A DNA stretch of 64,000 nucleotides from Utricularia gibba (GCA_002189035.1 NEEC01000014.1:2606501-2670500); one strand, 5' to 3'; counted from the first letter of the stretch, positions 1 through 11,300 are shown. Program-made: numbers and translations. The notes: a model not told the origin generated them from the sequence alone.

Positions 1-540
1 GGATCCTTTTTCGGCGGCGTAATCGCGGACCGAATTTCCCAAAAATATCCATACTCGGGTCGCATCATGTGCGCACAGTTCAGTGCCGCCATGGGAATCC
101 CCTTCTCCATCCTCCTCCTCCGAGGCATCCATCAAGATGTCAAGAGCTACCCCGCTTACGCCATCACCCTCCTCCTGATGGGCCTCGTTATCAGCTGGAA
201 CGGCACGGCGGCGAACGGACCGATGTTCGCCCAGGTAGTCCCTGCCAAACACCGCACCATGATCTATGCATTCGATCGTGCCTTTGAAGTATCATTCTCC
301 TCGTTCGCTGCCCCCGTGGTGGGGATTCTTGCGGAGAAGATCTACGGCTACGACATCAAAAGCATAGATCCCGTTCGGGGTTCGGCCAAGGCAGCAGTTG
401 CTCTGTCCAGAGGGCTTCTGTGCATGATGGTGGTTCCCTTTGGACTGTGCTGCCTGTTTTACACCCCCTTGTACTGGACGTTTCAGCAGGACTGTGACAA
501 CGCCAGGACACCAAGTTCCAAGGAAGAAGAGATGCAATAG
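1..540 (+). CDS. MFS transporter, UNE2-like, 3' part of gene
   Basis: The frame is open from base 1 with no start, so the 5' part lies outside the window; 179 C-terminal residues remain, stop TAG at 538-540. The visible part has the loop motif GGVIADRIS, which matches the MFS motif A (G-x3-D-R), then SGRIMCAQFSAAMGIPF and several hydrophobic spans consistent with membrane helices. The combination resembles the plant major-facilitator family containing Arabidopsis UNE2 (At1g78130), whose substrate is not established to my knowledge. No intron is needed in this part. The family assignment is from memory of the motifs; the transport substrate is not inferable. The next gene is downstream on the same strand after about 590 bp. 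Confidence 0.75.
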   Translation, partial: GSFFGGVIADRISQKYPYSGRIMCAQFSAAMGIPFSILLLRGIHQDVKSYPAYAITLLLMGLVISWNGTAANGPMFAQVVPAKHRTMIYAFDRAFEVSFSSFAAPVVGILAEKIYGYDIKSIDPVRGSAKAAVALSRGLLCMMVVPFGLCCLFYTPLYWTFQQDCDNARTPSSKEEEMQ

Positions 541-886
541 CTGCGTGTTTATTAATTACATCCATGTTGTAATAAGAAGGAAGCTCCCCGTCGGTTGAAT
601 GCGGACACCGTTGACACCTCACACGACAATGATCCTTCCAACAACCGCTCCTTTACACCTCACCTATCCCCCACTCTTAAAACGTGCTTCTTAGATGCCC
701 ATTCAAATGGGAGGCTTTGAATTTTGAAAATTTAAATGAATTGATGTTAACTCATAAATCAGGCTCAGTGGACTTTCTATTTTTAAAATGATTTAATAAA
801 ATTAGAATGGTAAACCAATGACTATTCTAACCGTTACCTGCGCAATACTATAAGAAAGGAAGAGCATTCCACTTCGGCGTGCAGTA

Positions 887-892
887 CACGTG
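887..892 (+). promoter_or_regulatory. G-box CACGTG upstream of AOC
   Basis: A perfect CACGTG hexamer lies about 240 bp before the AOC start codon. CACGTG is the known binding core of bHLH factors such as MYC2, which drives jasmonate genes. Function here is inference from position. Confidence 0.4.
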
Positions 893-1048
893 TCAAATGA
901 CGACAGGAGGAATATTTTGATACCTATATTCCAAAATACTATCCAATCCAACCACTTTTGAACCGGCACTCAGGAATTCTGGCAATTCATGATTTTTTTT
1001 TAGATATTGAAAATGTTATTTGGTAAATAAGCGGGAAAGTATTCGGTG

Positions 1049-1057
1049 ATATAAAAC
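1049..1057 (+). promoter_or_regulatory. TATA box of AOC
   Basis: TATATAAAA-like run (gatataaaac) about 80 bp upstream of the ATG at 1135, a normal plant TATA-to-start distance including a short leader. Confidence 0.5.
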
Positions 1058-1134
1058 TGTTCCCATCAGTCTACTATTCAAGTTTTTAATATAATTAATT
1101 ACCCAAAATCTTTCCCACCGCCTATTAATATGTC

Positions 1135-2033
1135 ATGCCGCTTTCACTCGGCACCCAAGAAGCCATGGCTGCGTCTTCGGCTACTGCAGTGCTCAAGGCC
1201 GCCCTCGCGGGTTCAACGGCGAGGCTGCCAACCGCCACCGGCGCGGCGGCGAAGAACTTTGTGGTTTCGGTTCAGCAGAAAAAGTCTGTCAACCTCAAAC
1301 TATGCTGCGCTGCTGCGAGATCGTTTAGCCTGAGTAGCCAGGCGGATGCATCGGAGAGGAGATCTGGTTAGTCCTTGGGACTTGATTGGGAGATCCACGA
1401 TTTTCCTTGATTTATTGTACTATTTTTTTCAGGAAAGATTCAGGAACTGAACGTGTACGAGATCAATGAACGCGACCGCGGGAGTCCTGCTTACCTCCGA
1501 TTGAGCCAGAAATCCGTCAACTCCCTCGGCGATCTCGTTCCTTTCAGCAACAAGGTAAAGCGGAGTGCGACGATTCCACTGATTGACTAATTATCCAATT
1601 AGATTTGAAGTCGAGTGCGGGTTGGTTGCAGATCTACACCGGTGATTTGAAGAAGCGTGCAGGAATTACCTCGGGGATATGCATTCTCATCAAGAACGAG
1701 CCAGAGAAGAAAGGCGACCGTTACGAGGCGATCTACAGCTTCTATTTCGGCGACTACGGCCACATCTCCGTACAGGGGCCGTATCTGACGTACGCCGGCA
1801 CGTACCTCGCTGTGACCGGCGGCTCCGGCGTGTTCGAGGGTGTGTACGGACAAGTGAAGTTGCACCAAATCATCTTCCCTTTCAAGCTGTTCTACACTTT
1901 CTACTTGCGAGGGATCCCTGATCTGCCCCAGGAACTTCTCGGCCAGGCCGTCCCGCCAGCGGTGGACGTGGAGCCCACCGCCGCGGCGAAGGCATGCGAG
2001 GCCGGAGCCACTCTCCCCAACTTCACCAATTAA
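1135..2033 (+). CDS. AOC: Allene oxide cyclase, chloroplast precursor
   Basis: Three exons (1135-1366, 1433-1554, 1632-2033) with GT/AG junctions give a 251-residue protein. It cyclises 12,13-epoxyoctadecatrienoic acid (the allene oxide) to cis-(+)-OPDA in the plastid, the step after allene oxide synthase in jasmonate synthesis. About 75 N-terminal residues, rich in Ala, Ser, Thr and Arg, look like a transit peptide. The mature domain starts near [20 protein letters not shown] and keeps the Glu, Asn, Ser and Pro residues of that segment that line the family's active cavity; further family blocks are [26 protein letters not shown] and [15 protein letters not shown]. Length and exon pattern are typical. 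An out-of-frame ATG at 1130 gives a frame without family similarity; the ATG at 1135 is chosen because its frame continues across both introns. No odd residue or break was seen. Confidence 0.95.
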
Positions 2034-2849
2034 AACCCCAGGGATTTGCAGGCGCACCAAGTGGAATTAAATTCAAATGCGCATCTTAGCCTCGAGTAGC
2101 GTTGTAGGAAACGAGCAGGGTTTTCCAATTTTTAATTCTCATGCGCACAAATAACAAATTATTACACCATTTTTCCTACATAATATATCAAAATGCATCT
2201 TATCCCATTCGGTCGGCATTGGCAACCTCCAGAACATGAAGCTCAGGCATCATCTCCTCCTCCATCACGTAATCTCTGTCTGCACAGGCCCCATAAAAAA
2301 GGACACACACTGTTCATCGTTCATCTTTCCACAAGAATCTTTATTGCATTGCCTTCTTTTTAAAGTGGGGGGCTGTCCGGAAACGGACAATACTGGCACG
2401 TGCTACGGTGCCACACCCCCACGTCACGACAATTCACTATTCATGCCCTTCTCACCCCCACACACTCCCATTTTAAAACGCACGTGAGGAATATCATTTG
2501 TTTATAATTTTTATGAATCATTTCAAAACAATAATAATAATAATAATAACCTCAAAAACAGCGCCGTGGGCCCATGCTTCAATTGAATCCACCGTTCCGC
2601 TCTCTAGCCCAGGATTGGCCCGGTGGGATTTTGGGCTATCCACTGCCTTGATCCACTTGGCTACATCCGCCCCTACCCCCACACTGGTTGTTGTCTCCAT
2701 CTACGATCAGGAAACTGATTTATTTTGGGCCGACGTCTGTACGCGTGATGCTTTCAAATGGGCCCAGTATGGAATGTGGAAATGGTTGGGGTGGATCGAG
2801 GAGAGGTCTCCTGGTCGGCGATACAACGGTCAACACAGGGACGCTTCCG
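2034..2849. other. Intergenic between AOC and ALG6
   Basis: Holds the AOC 3' UTR and ALG6 upstream DNA. Visible features are a CACGTG box at 2397-2402 inside a short inverted repeat (ggcac/gtgcc), a CACGTCAC element near 2429, and an (ATA)n run at about 2529-2549. No gene was recognised; open frames here have no family resemblance. Confidence 0.5.
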
Positions 2850-5253
2850 ATGGGGGAGAGAAAAGGGATGCTTACGGTTACGAAGAAGAAGAAGAAGAAG
2901 AAGAAGGGCGACTCGGAAGCTTCAGACGAATCAACTCCTCTACAGGAGTCTGCCGTGGGCGATGGAATCTGGACATTTATCATCTCGCGAAATAGTAATT
3001 TATGGTTTCTCTGCATAGCTCTTTTCGCTGTTTTGGTTCGCCTCGCTGTCGCGCTGCACCCATACTCCGGGCGCAAACACCGCCGATGTTTGGGGATTAC
3101 GAGGCGCAGCGACACTGGATGGAGATAACAGTCAACCTTCCGGTTAGAGAGTGGTATCGGAACACCACGGCGAATGATTTGGGATACTGGGGCCTGGACT
3201 ACCCACCATTAACAGGGTATCAGAGCTATGTTCATGGGCTGATCCTCAAATTCTTTGACCCTGCTTCAGTGTCGCTGCACTCCTCTCGGGGATATGAATC
3301 CTACATAGGGTGCGCTTCTCCCTAGTGTAAAAACTGATCGAATGGGGTAGTTGAATTTCAAGGGTTACTCCTTTTGTTCCTTACGGATGTCTCGGTCCAA
3401 TGCATTTCTAATTTTGCAGGAAACTGTTGATGAGATGGACGGTCCTCATGTCTGATTTGCTGATATTCTTTCCATCTGTGCTATTCTTTCTTAATGTATA
3501 TCGCTCTACAATGCTCCATGGAGAAAAAACCCACATGGCCTGGCACACAACCATGATTTTGTTGAACCCGTGTCTCATTTTGATTGATCATGGTCATTTT
3601 CAGGTATATGCAAGGAATTAACAGTCCTTTCAAATTGTGTCAAGTTTCACTTTTTATTTGATATTTCATTGCATTTCTTGTAGTACAACTGTATCAGTTT
3701 GGGATTAACCACTGCAGCCGTGGCTGCGGTTCTATCAAATAGAAATTTTGTTGGCTCCATATTGTTCTGCCTTGCTCTGAACCACAAACAGGTACATTGA
3801 GCTCAGTGAAAAGCTACTCTTCTTTTCCCTGAACTTCTGAGATAGCAAGTAATCCTATTTTGTGGAATTCCGTATCCGTTTAACATGGTTATGGCTTCTT
3901 TCACTTGTCACTCATTAAAAGCTCGTGGAAAAAAAACGTATACAATGGATTCACTATGTATTTTTAGATTCTGTAAACGCTCCGATTACCCTAAATCGGT
4001 GAAAGACCCTATCTTTCATTCATAAACGTTTTTCTTATGTGGTTTTGGTTTTTTGCCTTCAGATGAGTGCATACTATGCACCTGCCTTTTTTGCTTACCT
4101 TTTGGGGAAGTGCATGAGGCGCCCGAATCCTATTCTCGAGATCCTAAAATTGGGTTTGGTTGTATTGGGTACCTTTGTTATAATTTGGTGGCCATATCTT
4201 CACTCCATTAATGCAGTTTTGGAGGTAAATTTCATTTCATTTTTACTTTTTTCATCTGTAAGCATTATAAGGGCAGCGGAGTTTTTAAGAAAGGGTGAAA
4301 TGCGTTTTTATTGCTATGAATCATGCCTATGCTTTCATTTTACTTCGAAATGGCGATTCTTTTTCACAGTGAAGGAAATAATAATCGAGTCTTATCAAGT
4401 TGGGTATTTGTTATTAAATTATGACTTTGAACACTTGATTGATGTTTGAAACAGGTGCTTTCTCGCTTAGCACCTTTTGAAAGAGGCATCTATGAGGATT
4501 ATGTGGCCAATTTTTGGTGTGCAACATCCGTTATTGTGAAGTGGAAAAGATGGTTTTCGTCACAACCTCTAAAACTTCTAAGTCTCGCAGCAACCATTTC
4601 TGCTTGTCTTCCTTCTATGATTCAGCTCATCATGTCACCAAGTAGACTTGGTTTTCTTTATGGATTGCTGAACAGCTCTTTAGCATTTTACCTGTTCTCA
4701 TTCCAAGGTGCACGTTAATCACCATTTTTGTTACCCATACCATATTTCTCTACCTCTCTCTCTCTCTCTTTCTGCTGCACTCTTATTTCTTTTACATTTT
4801 GAATCTTTTTCAGTACACGAGAAGTCCATTTTACTTCCGCTTCTGCCTGCGAGCTTCGTTGCCTTGGAAGAAACATCTACTCTCTGGTGGTTAGTTTATG
4901 CTGCTTTGCTCTCCATGTTTCCCCTTTTGCGCCGTGACAAGTTGATAACTGCATATGCTGCTTTATGTGCTCTTTTTGCACTTCTCTATCATGCCCCTGA
5001 TGGGAAAATGTCCGAAAGAAAGACACACTCCTCATCCCTACTTCTCAAGTACCTGGCATGCGGTTGCAATATATCCCTTCAGATCGTCTACCTGACCGTC
5101 AATCCACCCAATAAATACCCTTTTCTCATTGAAGCCTTTATCATGATTTTCTCTTTCTCCCAGTTCTTGTGCATTGCTTTGTATCTAAACAGAAAACAGT
5201 GGGCGCTTTCTGACACTTGTGCTCTACTCACTTCAAAAAAGAAGAGCAACTAG
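2850..5253 (+). CDS. ALG6: Dolichyl-P-Glc:Man9GlcNAc2-PP-dolichol alpha-1,3-glucosyltransferase, one apparent frameshift
   Basis: Six exons (2850-3309, 3420-3603, 3684-3791, 4063-4224, 4455-4707, 4814-5253). The product adds the first glucose to the lipid-linked N-glycan precursor in the ER lumen and is a multispanning ER membrane protein. Family blocks: [67 protein letters not shown] and [20 protein letters not shown]. The start at 2850 gives a variable hydrophilic N-terminus with eight lysines encoded by a GAA/AAG microsatellite. Between residues LHPYSG and TPPMFGDYE the frame changes at GGG 3069-3071; one extra G restores a 1,608-nt reading frame of 535 residues, close to the Arabidopsis length. 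There are no splice signals there, so this is a base-level indel, either in the genome or in the sequence. All other junctions keep phase. Confidence 0.9.
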
Positions 5254-5886
5254 CCTAATACACACATGGAAAAGGCTTCTCCCCCTGTGCTCCAGAGCTG
5301 ATCCTTTTGTGAGTTTGTCTGTCTGTCATTGGGAGCCCTTCTTGGGGTTACTCTCATCAGCCTTGAAGCCGCAACCTCTCTCTCTCCCCCCTGTACCAAC
5401 CACGCCTCGAGTTGCCAAGGGCCCTGCTGCCATCCCACCTTGTTGTGCGTACTGCGAATTTTCGTTCTGCATTAAATTCCTGTTCTGCTCTCACTCATTC
5501 ATTCTCTTGGTGGATGTTGTGGTGTGCAGTGGAAATGTGATTTTTAAATGACTGTTGAGCACCTGGGAAATTCCCAGCAGAATTAGCCCCTCATTTTGGT
5601 TCTCAAAGATTTTGTAATTTTGAAACAGATTTTAATTATGTATAAAAACTGGATGCGATAAGCGTTTGTGATTTGTATCGGCCCAGCCAAACCCTATCTG
5701 GAGATGTGGCCCCTTGAGAATCCCGTTTGAGAGCGACCATCTTGTTATTTCAAAGGTGGGCAGATATTATGTGATCTCTTTCTTCTCTGTTGTGGTCGTA
5801 TTTTCCGGGGGGAATAAACTCGGGAAAGGTCTATTGCACGACGGCGGATCATCCGCCCAGCCCACAGCCTACGACTCTACGTACAT
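5254..5886. other. Convergent 3' flanks of ALG6 and LBD
   Basis: ALG6 (plus) and the LBD gene (minus) converge here. No coding region; should hold both 3' UTRs. Confidence 0.6.
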
Positions 5887-6762
5887 CTAACACATCGGAA
5901 GTTGAAGCCGCAACTCCATTTTATGCAATCCGGCGGCGTCGCCATCGAGGGGCAGATCCCTGTGCTTCACGCAACGTTTGACTGGTTCTAACCCCAGCGT
6001 CAGATTCAAATCTATTTGTCTGTCATCCGGGTCGGCGACGTGGGTCTCGGACGAACTCGGGCACGCGCTATCCCTGCTACTGCTACTTCCTCTCTGTGCA
6101 TTCGTCTCCGCCGGCGCCGCAGATTGGTGACTCAAAGACGACCCATGATGGCTCGGTGACCGCTCCTCCGAGGAACCGCTGACCCGTGCACGTTTCTTCC
6201 CGCTGCGCTTGAACTTGCGCCGAGATTGGAGCTGGTTGAGACCGGTTCCGTCTCTATCCTTGTTGGAGACGTGTCTGATGTCGTAGGGAAGCTTCAACGG
6301 CGGAGCCGTGTCGGACTCGTCGGGAGCCACGATGTCGGTGATGGGTGATCCGGCGAGAACAGCATCGACTGCGTCCTGGCAACGCTTCCACGTCCCCGAG
6401 CAAAGCAAGCCCACGGACCCAGAGATCGGGTCCACGATTCTCCCGCAGGCCTCGTACAGCAGAGACTTCAGTATAGCTGCGAGAACCACAAGTCGTAAGA
6501 CTTTGAACGAAAACGGGGGAGAAGAATCTTGGTGGGTCAATTGGAAATGGCGTTAGTTAGTTCGCGTGTTACCTGGTCGGAGATTCGGAGCCCCAGCATT
6601 GATGAGGTTGACGAGCCCGGCGCGGCCGTAGAACTTGGCGAGGAAGACGGTGGCGTTGGCCTGCGCCTCGGGGCTCCTGATCCACTCCAAACAAGGGCGT
6701 ATCGTGCACTTGTCGCTGCATCCTTTCCGGAGGACACGGCATCCATTGCAGCTCATCCGCAT
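5887..6762 (-). CDS. LBD: LOB-domain transcription factor, class II
   Basis: Two exons (6762-6573 and 6476-5887) give 259 residues. The start [15 protein letters not shown] opens the LOB domain with the Cys block C-x2-C-x6-C-x3-C (residues 5, 8, 15, 19) that coordinates zinc and binds DNA. The block [20 protein letters not shown] and, after the intron, [21 protein letters not shown] follow. Class II LBDs (LBD37-42 group) have this sequence and lack the complete leucine-zipper coil of class I; several repress anthocyanin and nitrate-response genes. Near residues 218-229 the segment [12 protein letters not shown] is an EAR-type (DLNxxP/LxLxL) repression motif. A basic stretch [13 protein letters not shown] could be a nuclear signal. 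The intron is 96 bp at the usual position in the LOB domain. The exact paralogue is uncertain. Confidence 0.93.
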
Positions 6763-6886
6763 AGCTCAGCTCTTGTTGTTGTTGTTGTTCTTCTTCTTCT
6801 TCTTCTTCTTCTATGTAAACACGCGCGGTGGTCGGAATCGGAATGGGAATGGGAATTGGGATTGGAATGAAATGGAGGCGAAGAAG

Positions 6887-6898
6887 TATTTATATATA
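6887..6898 (-). promoter_or_regulatory. TATA box of the LBD gene
   Basis: On the minus strand TATATATAAATA lies 125 bp upstream of the ATG at 6762. Between them is a leader with GAA and CAA microsatellites, common in plant 5' UTRs. Confidence 0.55.
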
Positions 6899-6899
6899 C

Positions 6900-9445
6900 C
6901 CCAGGAGGAATTATATTAATCATTTAAAAAATGATTAAATGGCACCCCGGGGGTGGTTTTGGTTTCCAGGGTGGCCCCCAAGGCATGCAACTGTGGTTTT
7001 CCAGGTTCATGGAATCCGGAAACTATTCAATGAAATGGAAACCCGGTTTTGTAAAGTCAAATACCTTGTCATGACAGCTGGCGCGGTTCCCCAGCAGCGA
7101 TGCCGGCCGGACCGGACGGACCCTTCAACCCTAGGGCTAGGCCTCCTCCACACCAATTCTTCTAGATATTTTCATAAGAGTTTGTTTTAAATTAGGCGAA
7201 TATAGTGGTAGAATAAATAAGAAGAGAAATAAAATAATGGGACTGGGACTGGGACTGGGAGGCCGAATTGGTTCTGGAAAGGCGTACGTGGGTGGGTGGC
7301 TGGCTGGCTAGAGATTAGAAAACCCAAACCCGGGGGCGGGGGCGGGGGCAGTGTGCGTGAAAGGCACGTGAAGGGCGAGAGGGGCATGGGGGACGCGTGG
7401 TGGCCGTCAGATTGCGGTCGAATGGGGGCACCGATAGCGGATGGGTGTCGCGGGGGCCAAGATGATGGATGGATAGCCCACACCGGACGCAGACAAAATA
7501 CCAACATCCCTCTCCCTCTCCCTCTCCCTCTCCCATCTACCGCACTCCAGCTCTCGCCTCGCCTCGCCTCCCGGTTTTGTGGAAAACCGCGAAACCGGAT
7601 TCCGGGATGCGCCAAACTGTGAGCGGAGGTGTTTTCCAGATTTGGTAACCTGTTTTGTTTCTGTGGGCGGGAGTGACGTCACTCGTCCTTATCTCCTCCC
7701 TGGCCACGGGCTCGGTCCTCCTCCCTTCTCCTGCCTTTTTTTGATTCCCACGGCTGACATGTCGCCCCGCTATTCGTTGGAAGGATCAATTTGCGAGTTA
7801 TCGGGTAACACCTTCCAAAATTCAGAAATCCGATGAGTCGGTAATGGGCCGAGTCGAGGGGCCTCTGCATGCTGCTCTGTTCTTGGGCCATTGGTGATGC
7901 CACTCCAATGGGAGCCCTTATGCTCGTTTCTCCAAAGGGGAATTTTGATTCCAGGTCGAACATCTGGTATCCTTTGATGTTGGGGTGGAAGGGGGTATCG
8001 CATGGATATGCAACTCCTTGCTCCCCAAGGTGACTGTAATCAGGTTTATTTTGGAAAATTACTTACTTGATCGGGTGTTCAGTTGGTGCTGGTGTCTTTG
8101 TTCCATTGCTCCATCCTTTTTAGAAATGAGTAGGTATGGGGTTGTTCAATTCCATCTTCTCTAAAGCCGAAGAGGTCAAATGCGCAATATAGGGGATTTT
8201 GAAATGATTGAGCCATTTGGTTCCATCGATTTCCCAATCATCATGGCCAATCTTGAAGGGAGGCAGGCAGGCAGCATCAACTTTGAATAAATGCAGATAT
8301 ATTGTACTTTTTGGCCAAATCTAATCTAAATCTGCCCAAAAGTATCTTGGAATCAATCCCTTTTGTATATATGGGGCAACCGTAGCTTGGGGAAATCTGA
8401 TTGTTTGAAGTCTGTTTGTTAAAGCAGAGCCAGGTTAGAACGCATGTGTTCTAGTGTGTGTCGCATGAGAGACATTAGCATATTCTGATGCTAGAAATCA
8501 TTTACCATCTGAGGAACACTTTGGTTCCTTCTGTCACACTACTATTGTTCCCCACGGAGTGCCACTCATCCTTTTTCTTTGAATTGCTCTGCTGGGAATC
8601 TATATTCGTGTGTGCTCAGTCATGTGAACGTGGGCATTTGCGCTTATTTGCCTCCTTTTACAGCCGCTTTTATGGCCATTTGCAGAGGAAGAATGGGCAT
8701 CACCGGATCCGGTCTTCTTGGACCACAGCATCACAGGCTTGATCGAGTGAAGGAGAGACTTCCTTCGTCATCAGGCAACGTATCATTCCCTTTTGGAAAC
8801 TCGTGTGCAGCACATAATTACACATCATCTCCTTATCCTTCTCCCTCACAGGACCAACTATACAACAACTTTGCCGGCTTCATCAACACCAAGGGGTACC
8901 AGATTTCACTCTATTATATACCTCTTCCATTCTGCGCATTCAATGCTCGCTCATTCATTCCCTCGTCCGATTCCAAGACGCACAAGCTGCAAACCCATCT
9001 CTCTGACTCTGTCTGCTCGTGATGAAGGAAGCCCATTAGTTTCCCAACGCACATCGATGCGGCATTGTCAGTTTTTACGGTTGCCGCAAGGCCACATGGC
9101 CTCACCAAGTGCTAACTAATTCATCCAGCCGTACAGAATAAACTTTTTGTTAACAGTTTTTAATACAGGATGAAGTAATTGTGTTTTTCACGTGGATTTT
9201 TCTTAATTAGACGAGTTTTCTAAAAATATGTTTTCAACTATTATCACATAATATATATATATATATATATATATCCAAATACAAATAAATAAATTATAAA
9301 AATTCAAGATAATTACTTTTTAAAAATCATACGAATAGTAAAAAAATATATATATACAACACACAAAAAGAAGATCGAGGAAGAGGGAAAAAAGCGATAG
9401 GTTTACTTTTATTGTGTCCGTACCGTCCGACCAAGCTCGGGGAAA
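6900..9445. other. Gene-poor interval with GC-rich simple repeats
   Basis: About 2.5 kb with no frame resembling a known protein. Visible are (GGGACT)n at about 7239-7260, three G5 runs at 7332-7349, a (CTCCCT)n tract at 7507-7534 and, further right, (AT)n at 9249-9274. The part from 7270 to 9120 is more GC-rich than the surrounding intergenic DNA and could be LBD promoter or an untranslated transcript; I found no miRNA of a conserved family in it. Confidence 0.4.
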
Positions 9446-9712
9446 CTACAGACAGAGCAGCTGGAGGAAACATGCGTCATAGAGGGTAATAATCTTTGAT
9501 CGGGTCTCCATCGACGCCTCGAAGTAGTAGCTGCAGTAGCAACGGTCGGGCTTCGCGGCGGAGACGCAGCAGCCGTGACTCGGGCGGACCATCCCTACGC
9601 AGCTTTCCATGTTCCGCCTGTTGCACAGCACCGGCTGAAATGCTATGCTCTCCGATACGGCGGCGAAGAGGAGGAGAAAGCAAAGCGCCAGTGAGAGCTT
9701 TCCCGAGCTCAT
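9446..9712 (-). CDS. Small secreted 8-cysteine protein, lipid-transfer-like
   Basis: Intronless, 88 residues. Residues 1-24 (MSSGKLSLALCFLLLFAAVS and SESIA) are a clear signal peptide, so the protein should be secreted. The mature part has eight cysteines in the order C-x7-C-x9-CC-x8-CYC-x20-C-x5-C, the 8-Cys pattern of the prolamin/non-specific lipid-transfer superfamily. The x7 and x8 spacings and CxC with Tyr fit type II LTPs; the x9 between the second Cys and the CC pair is shorter than the usual 13. Such proteins bind lipids in a cavity held by four disulphides; the ligand here is unknown. A TATA element lies about 50 bp upstream of the ATG. Alternative: another cysteine-rich secreted peptide with a similar pattern. 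Confidence 0.75.
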   Translation of the reverse strand: MSSGKLSLALCFLLLFAAVSESIAFQPVLCNRRNMESCVGMVRPSHGCCVSAAKPDRCYCSYYFEASMETRSKIITLYDACFLQLLCL

Positions 9713-9760
9713 TTTCTGAGAGGGAGACGTTGCGTGTTACGGGGTTGGTGACCACGACAC

Positions 9761-9768
9761 TTTATAAT
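9761..9768 (-). promoter_or_regulatory. TATA box of the 8-Cys gene
   Basis: ATTATAAA on the minus strand, 49 bp upstream of the ATG at 9712; the short distance implies a very short leader. Confidence 0.5.
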
Positions 9769-9779
9769 GGGAACGCCTA

Positions 9780-10560
9780 GGTAGAGAAATGTAATTTCCC
9801 CATTTTTGATATTACACAATTGACAAGAACACATAATTTTTTTTAAAAATTAATCATTATCTAAAAACCAAACCACACGATTTGGTCAATTCTTTCGGCA
9901 TCTGTAATGCAAATTACGAATTATCAACAAGGTTTGGAAGTATTTAGCATCAATTATATTTTGATATCATTGTTTTTGTTTTCAAACATATATCAAATTA
10001 TATTTTATAAAATTTAATTTTTGAAAATTACTTCAATTTTTTATTAAGTATTAGAGATTAACTTTTTATGAAATAATTTAAATTTTAAATTATAATTTTA
10101 ATACATATTTAAATTAAAATAATAACATAAAATATAATTCAAATATTATATAATATTTTTATAATTCAAACGATATATAATACATTATTTATAAATTTAT
10201 AAAATATATGTAAATATATTATTCATTTGTTAAAATTAATTTTTACTTCTTATTATACAAATATGAAATTAACTCTATAGTGATTATTTTTAAAAATACA
10301 AATATTTAGAAGGATAATTATTTGAAAATACTCAAGTTTCGGGTTACACGTCAAAATTCAAATACTGGTTTTCATTTACAATACAAGTGGTGTGCATTAT
10401 AAAATGCCTTTATAAATAGATTACTTGAGGTGGGTATTTAAATTGTATAAGATAAGTATCATGGCTATTTTCACTATAAATAAATAAATAAATATTTGAT
10501 GTGAACTGCAGCTCTCTATAACGAACTCCAATCTGCAACTTGTGTGTTTTTGCTACGTGT
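9780..10560. other. AT-rich intergenic stretch
   Basis: Strongly AT-rich, many stops in all frames; nothing recognisable. Confidence 0.7.
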
Positions 10561-10571
10561 TGGGTACTTAC

Positions 10572-11300
10572 TCGATGCCATCCCTGTCGAGAGTTTGCTT
10601 CATCTCAAGCCAAGTCTTCTCTGTCGAAATCTTCAGCTCCAGCGTTGAAAGCTCCTGCTGAACCTTTCTGTAAGATTCAGAAGCTATCTGCAGAACATTC
10701 CCATTTAGTCATTTTGCCCACGTACAGAGATTTGGACTGGGATGAATCCCAGAAAAGATGCTGCAAGAAGACAGTTGGTTATGGGTAAAAAGTTGGGAGT
10801 GAGAAATAACCTACCTGATCAACAATCTGGTTTATAAGCTTGTCTTCTGTTGCTTGTCCAGGAGATAAGAGATGTTCCATGAAATAGTGCTGAGAAAACT
10901 TGTTTTGTCTTTGTAATGACTTGAGCATCTTTGTCTGCAACATCACCAATCTCTTCTTCTTTTCGGGGGCTTTCAGGGCCAATGATGGATTCACATTCGT
11001 GCATCATGCAGCAGATGTCCTCCCGAGGCCTCGAGTTTGCTCACACTGAGTAGAGTAGAGTCTCGTGAGGATCTGCATCTTGTTTCCAAGATGTTTTTTT
11101 TTTTCCCGCATCTTACCATCAGCAGTTGCAGAGCTCCAAATTTGTTCAGCTGTACCACAGGAGCAGCAGTCACAGACATGACAGATGAATAAACTCAGTG
11201 TACGCCCTCCTTTTCAGGGTTAGTAGGTGTACTAGATTCCTCGCGGAGGACATCACCATTTTCTGAAGGTGGTAAGTTGGATCCATCAAAGAGGGAGGAG
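10572..11300 (-). pseudogene. Decayed exons of an unrecognised coiled-coil protein
   Basis: On the minus strand two exon-like blocks splice in phase: one ends IVDQ before GTAGGT at 10815, the next runs 10687-10572 between CTGCAG and GTAAGT and reads IASESYRKVQQELSTLELKI onward, a charged helical segment. Upstream of these the reading continues only by changing frame: TAEQIWSSATADGK..., then after a stop MMHECESIIGPESPRKEEE, then KMLKSLQRQNKFSQHYFMEH. A further acidic open stretch (DTSSLFDGSNLPPSENGDV) lies at about 11215-11310. The pattern of plausible protein in shifting frames suggests a gene fragment under decay. I do not recognise the family. It lies downstream of MIR156 on the same strand, so it could also be exonic sequence of the pri-miRNA. 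Confidence 0.4.

Larger units (their letters stand above)
541..1134. other. Intergenic: MFS 3' flank and AOC upstream region
   Basis: No coding frame of note. The first part should be the 3' UTR of the MFS gene; AT-rich stretches follow. The AOC proximal promoter occupies the right half. Confidence 0.6.

Noticed and set aside
1-6. GGATCC at the very first base, suggesting a BamHI clone end
   Set aside because: A single hexamer at the window edge is not evidence of a cloning junction.
1599-2060. 153-codon open frame on the minus strand over AOC exon 3
   Set aside because: Shadow of the GC-rich AOC exon; the plus strand encodes an unmistakable family.
6477-6540. In-frame start inside the LBD intron (MTHQDSS...)
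   Set aside because: It lies between a good donor at 6572 and acceptor at 6477, and the LOB domain is continuous only after splicing.
7332-7349. G-quadruplex candidate
   Set aside because: Only three G5 runs in a row; a stable four-tract structure would need splitting a run.
7187-7682. Several overlapping frames on both strands near 7.2-7.7 kb
   Set aside because: They arise from CTCCCT and similar simple repeats and have low-complexity products.
8212-8232. miR171-like tgattgagcc
   Set aside because: Match covers only ten bases and no pairing star arm is present nearby.
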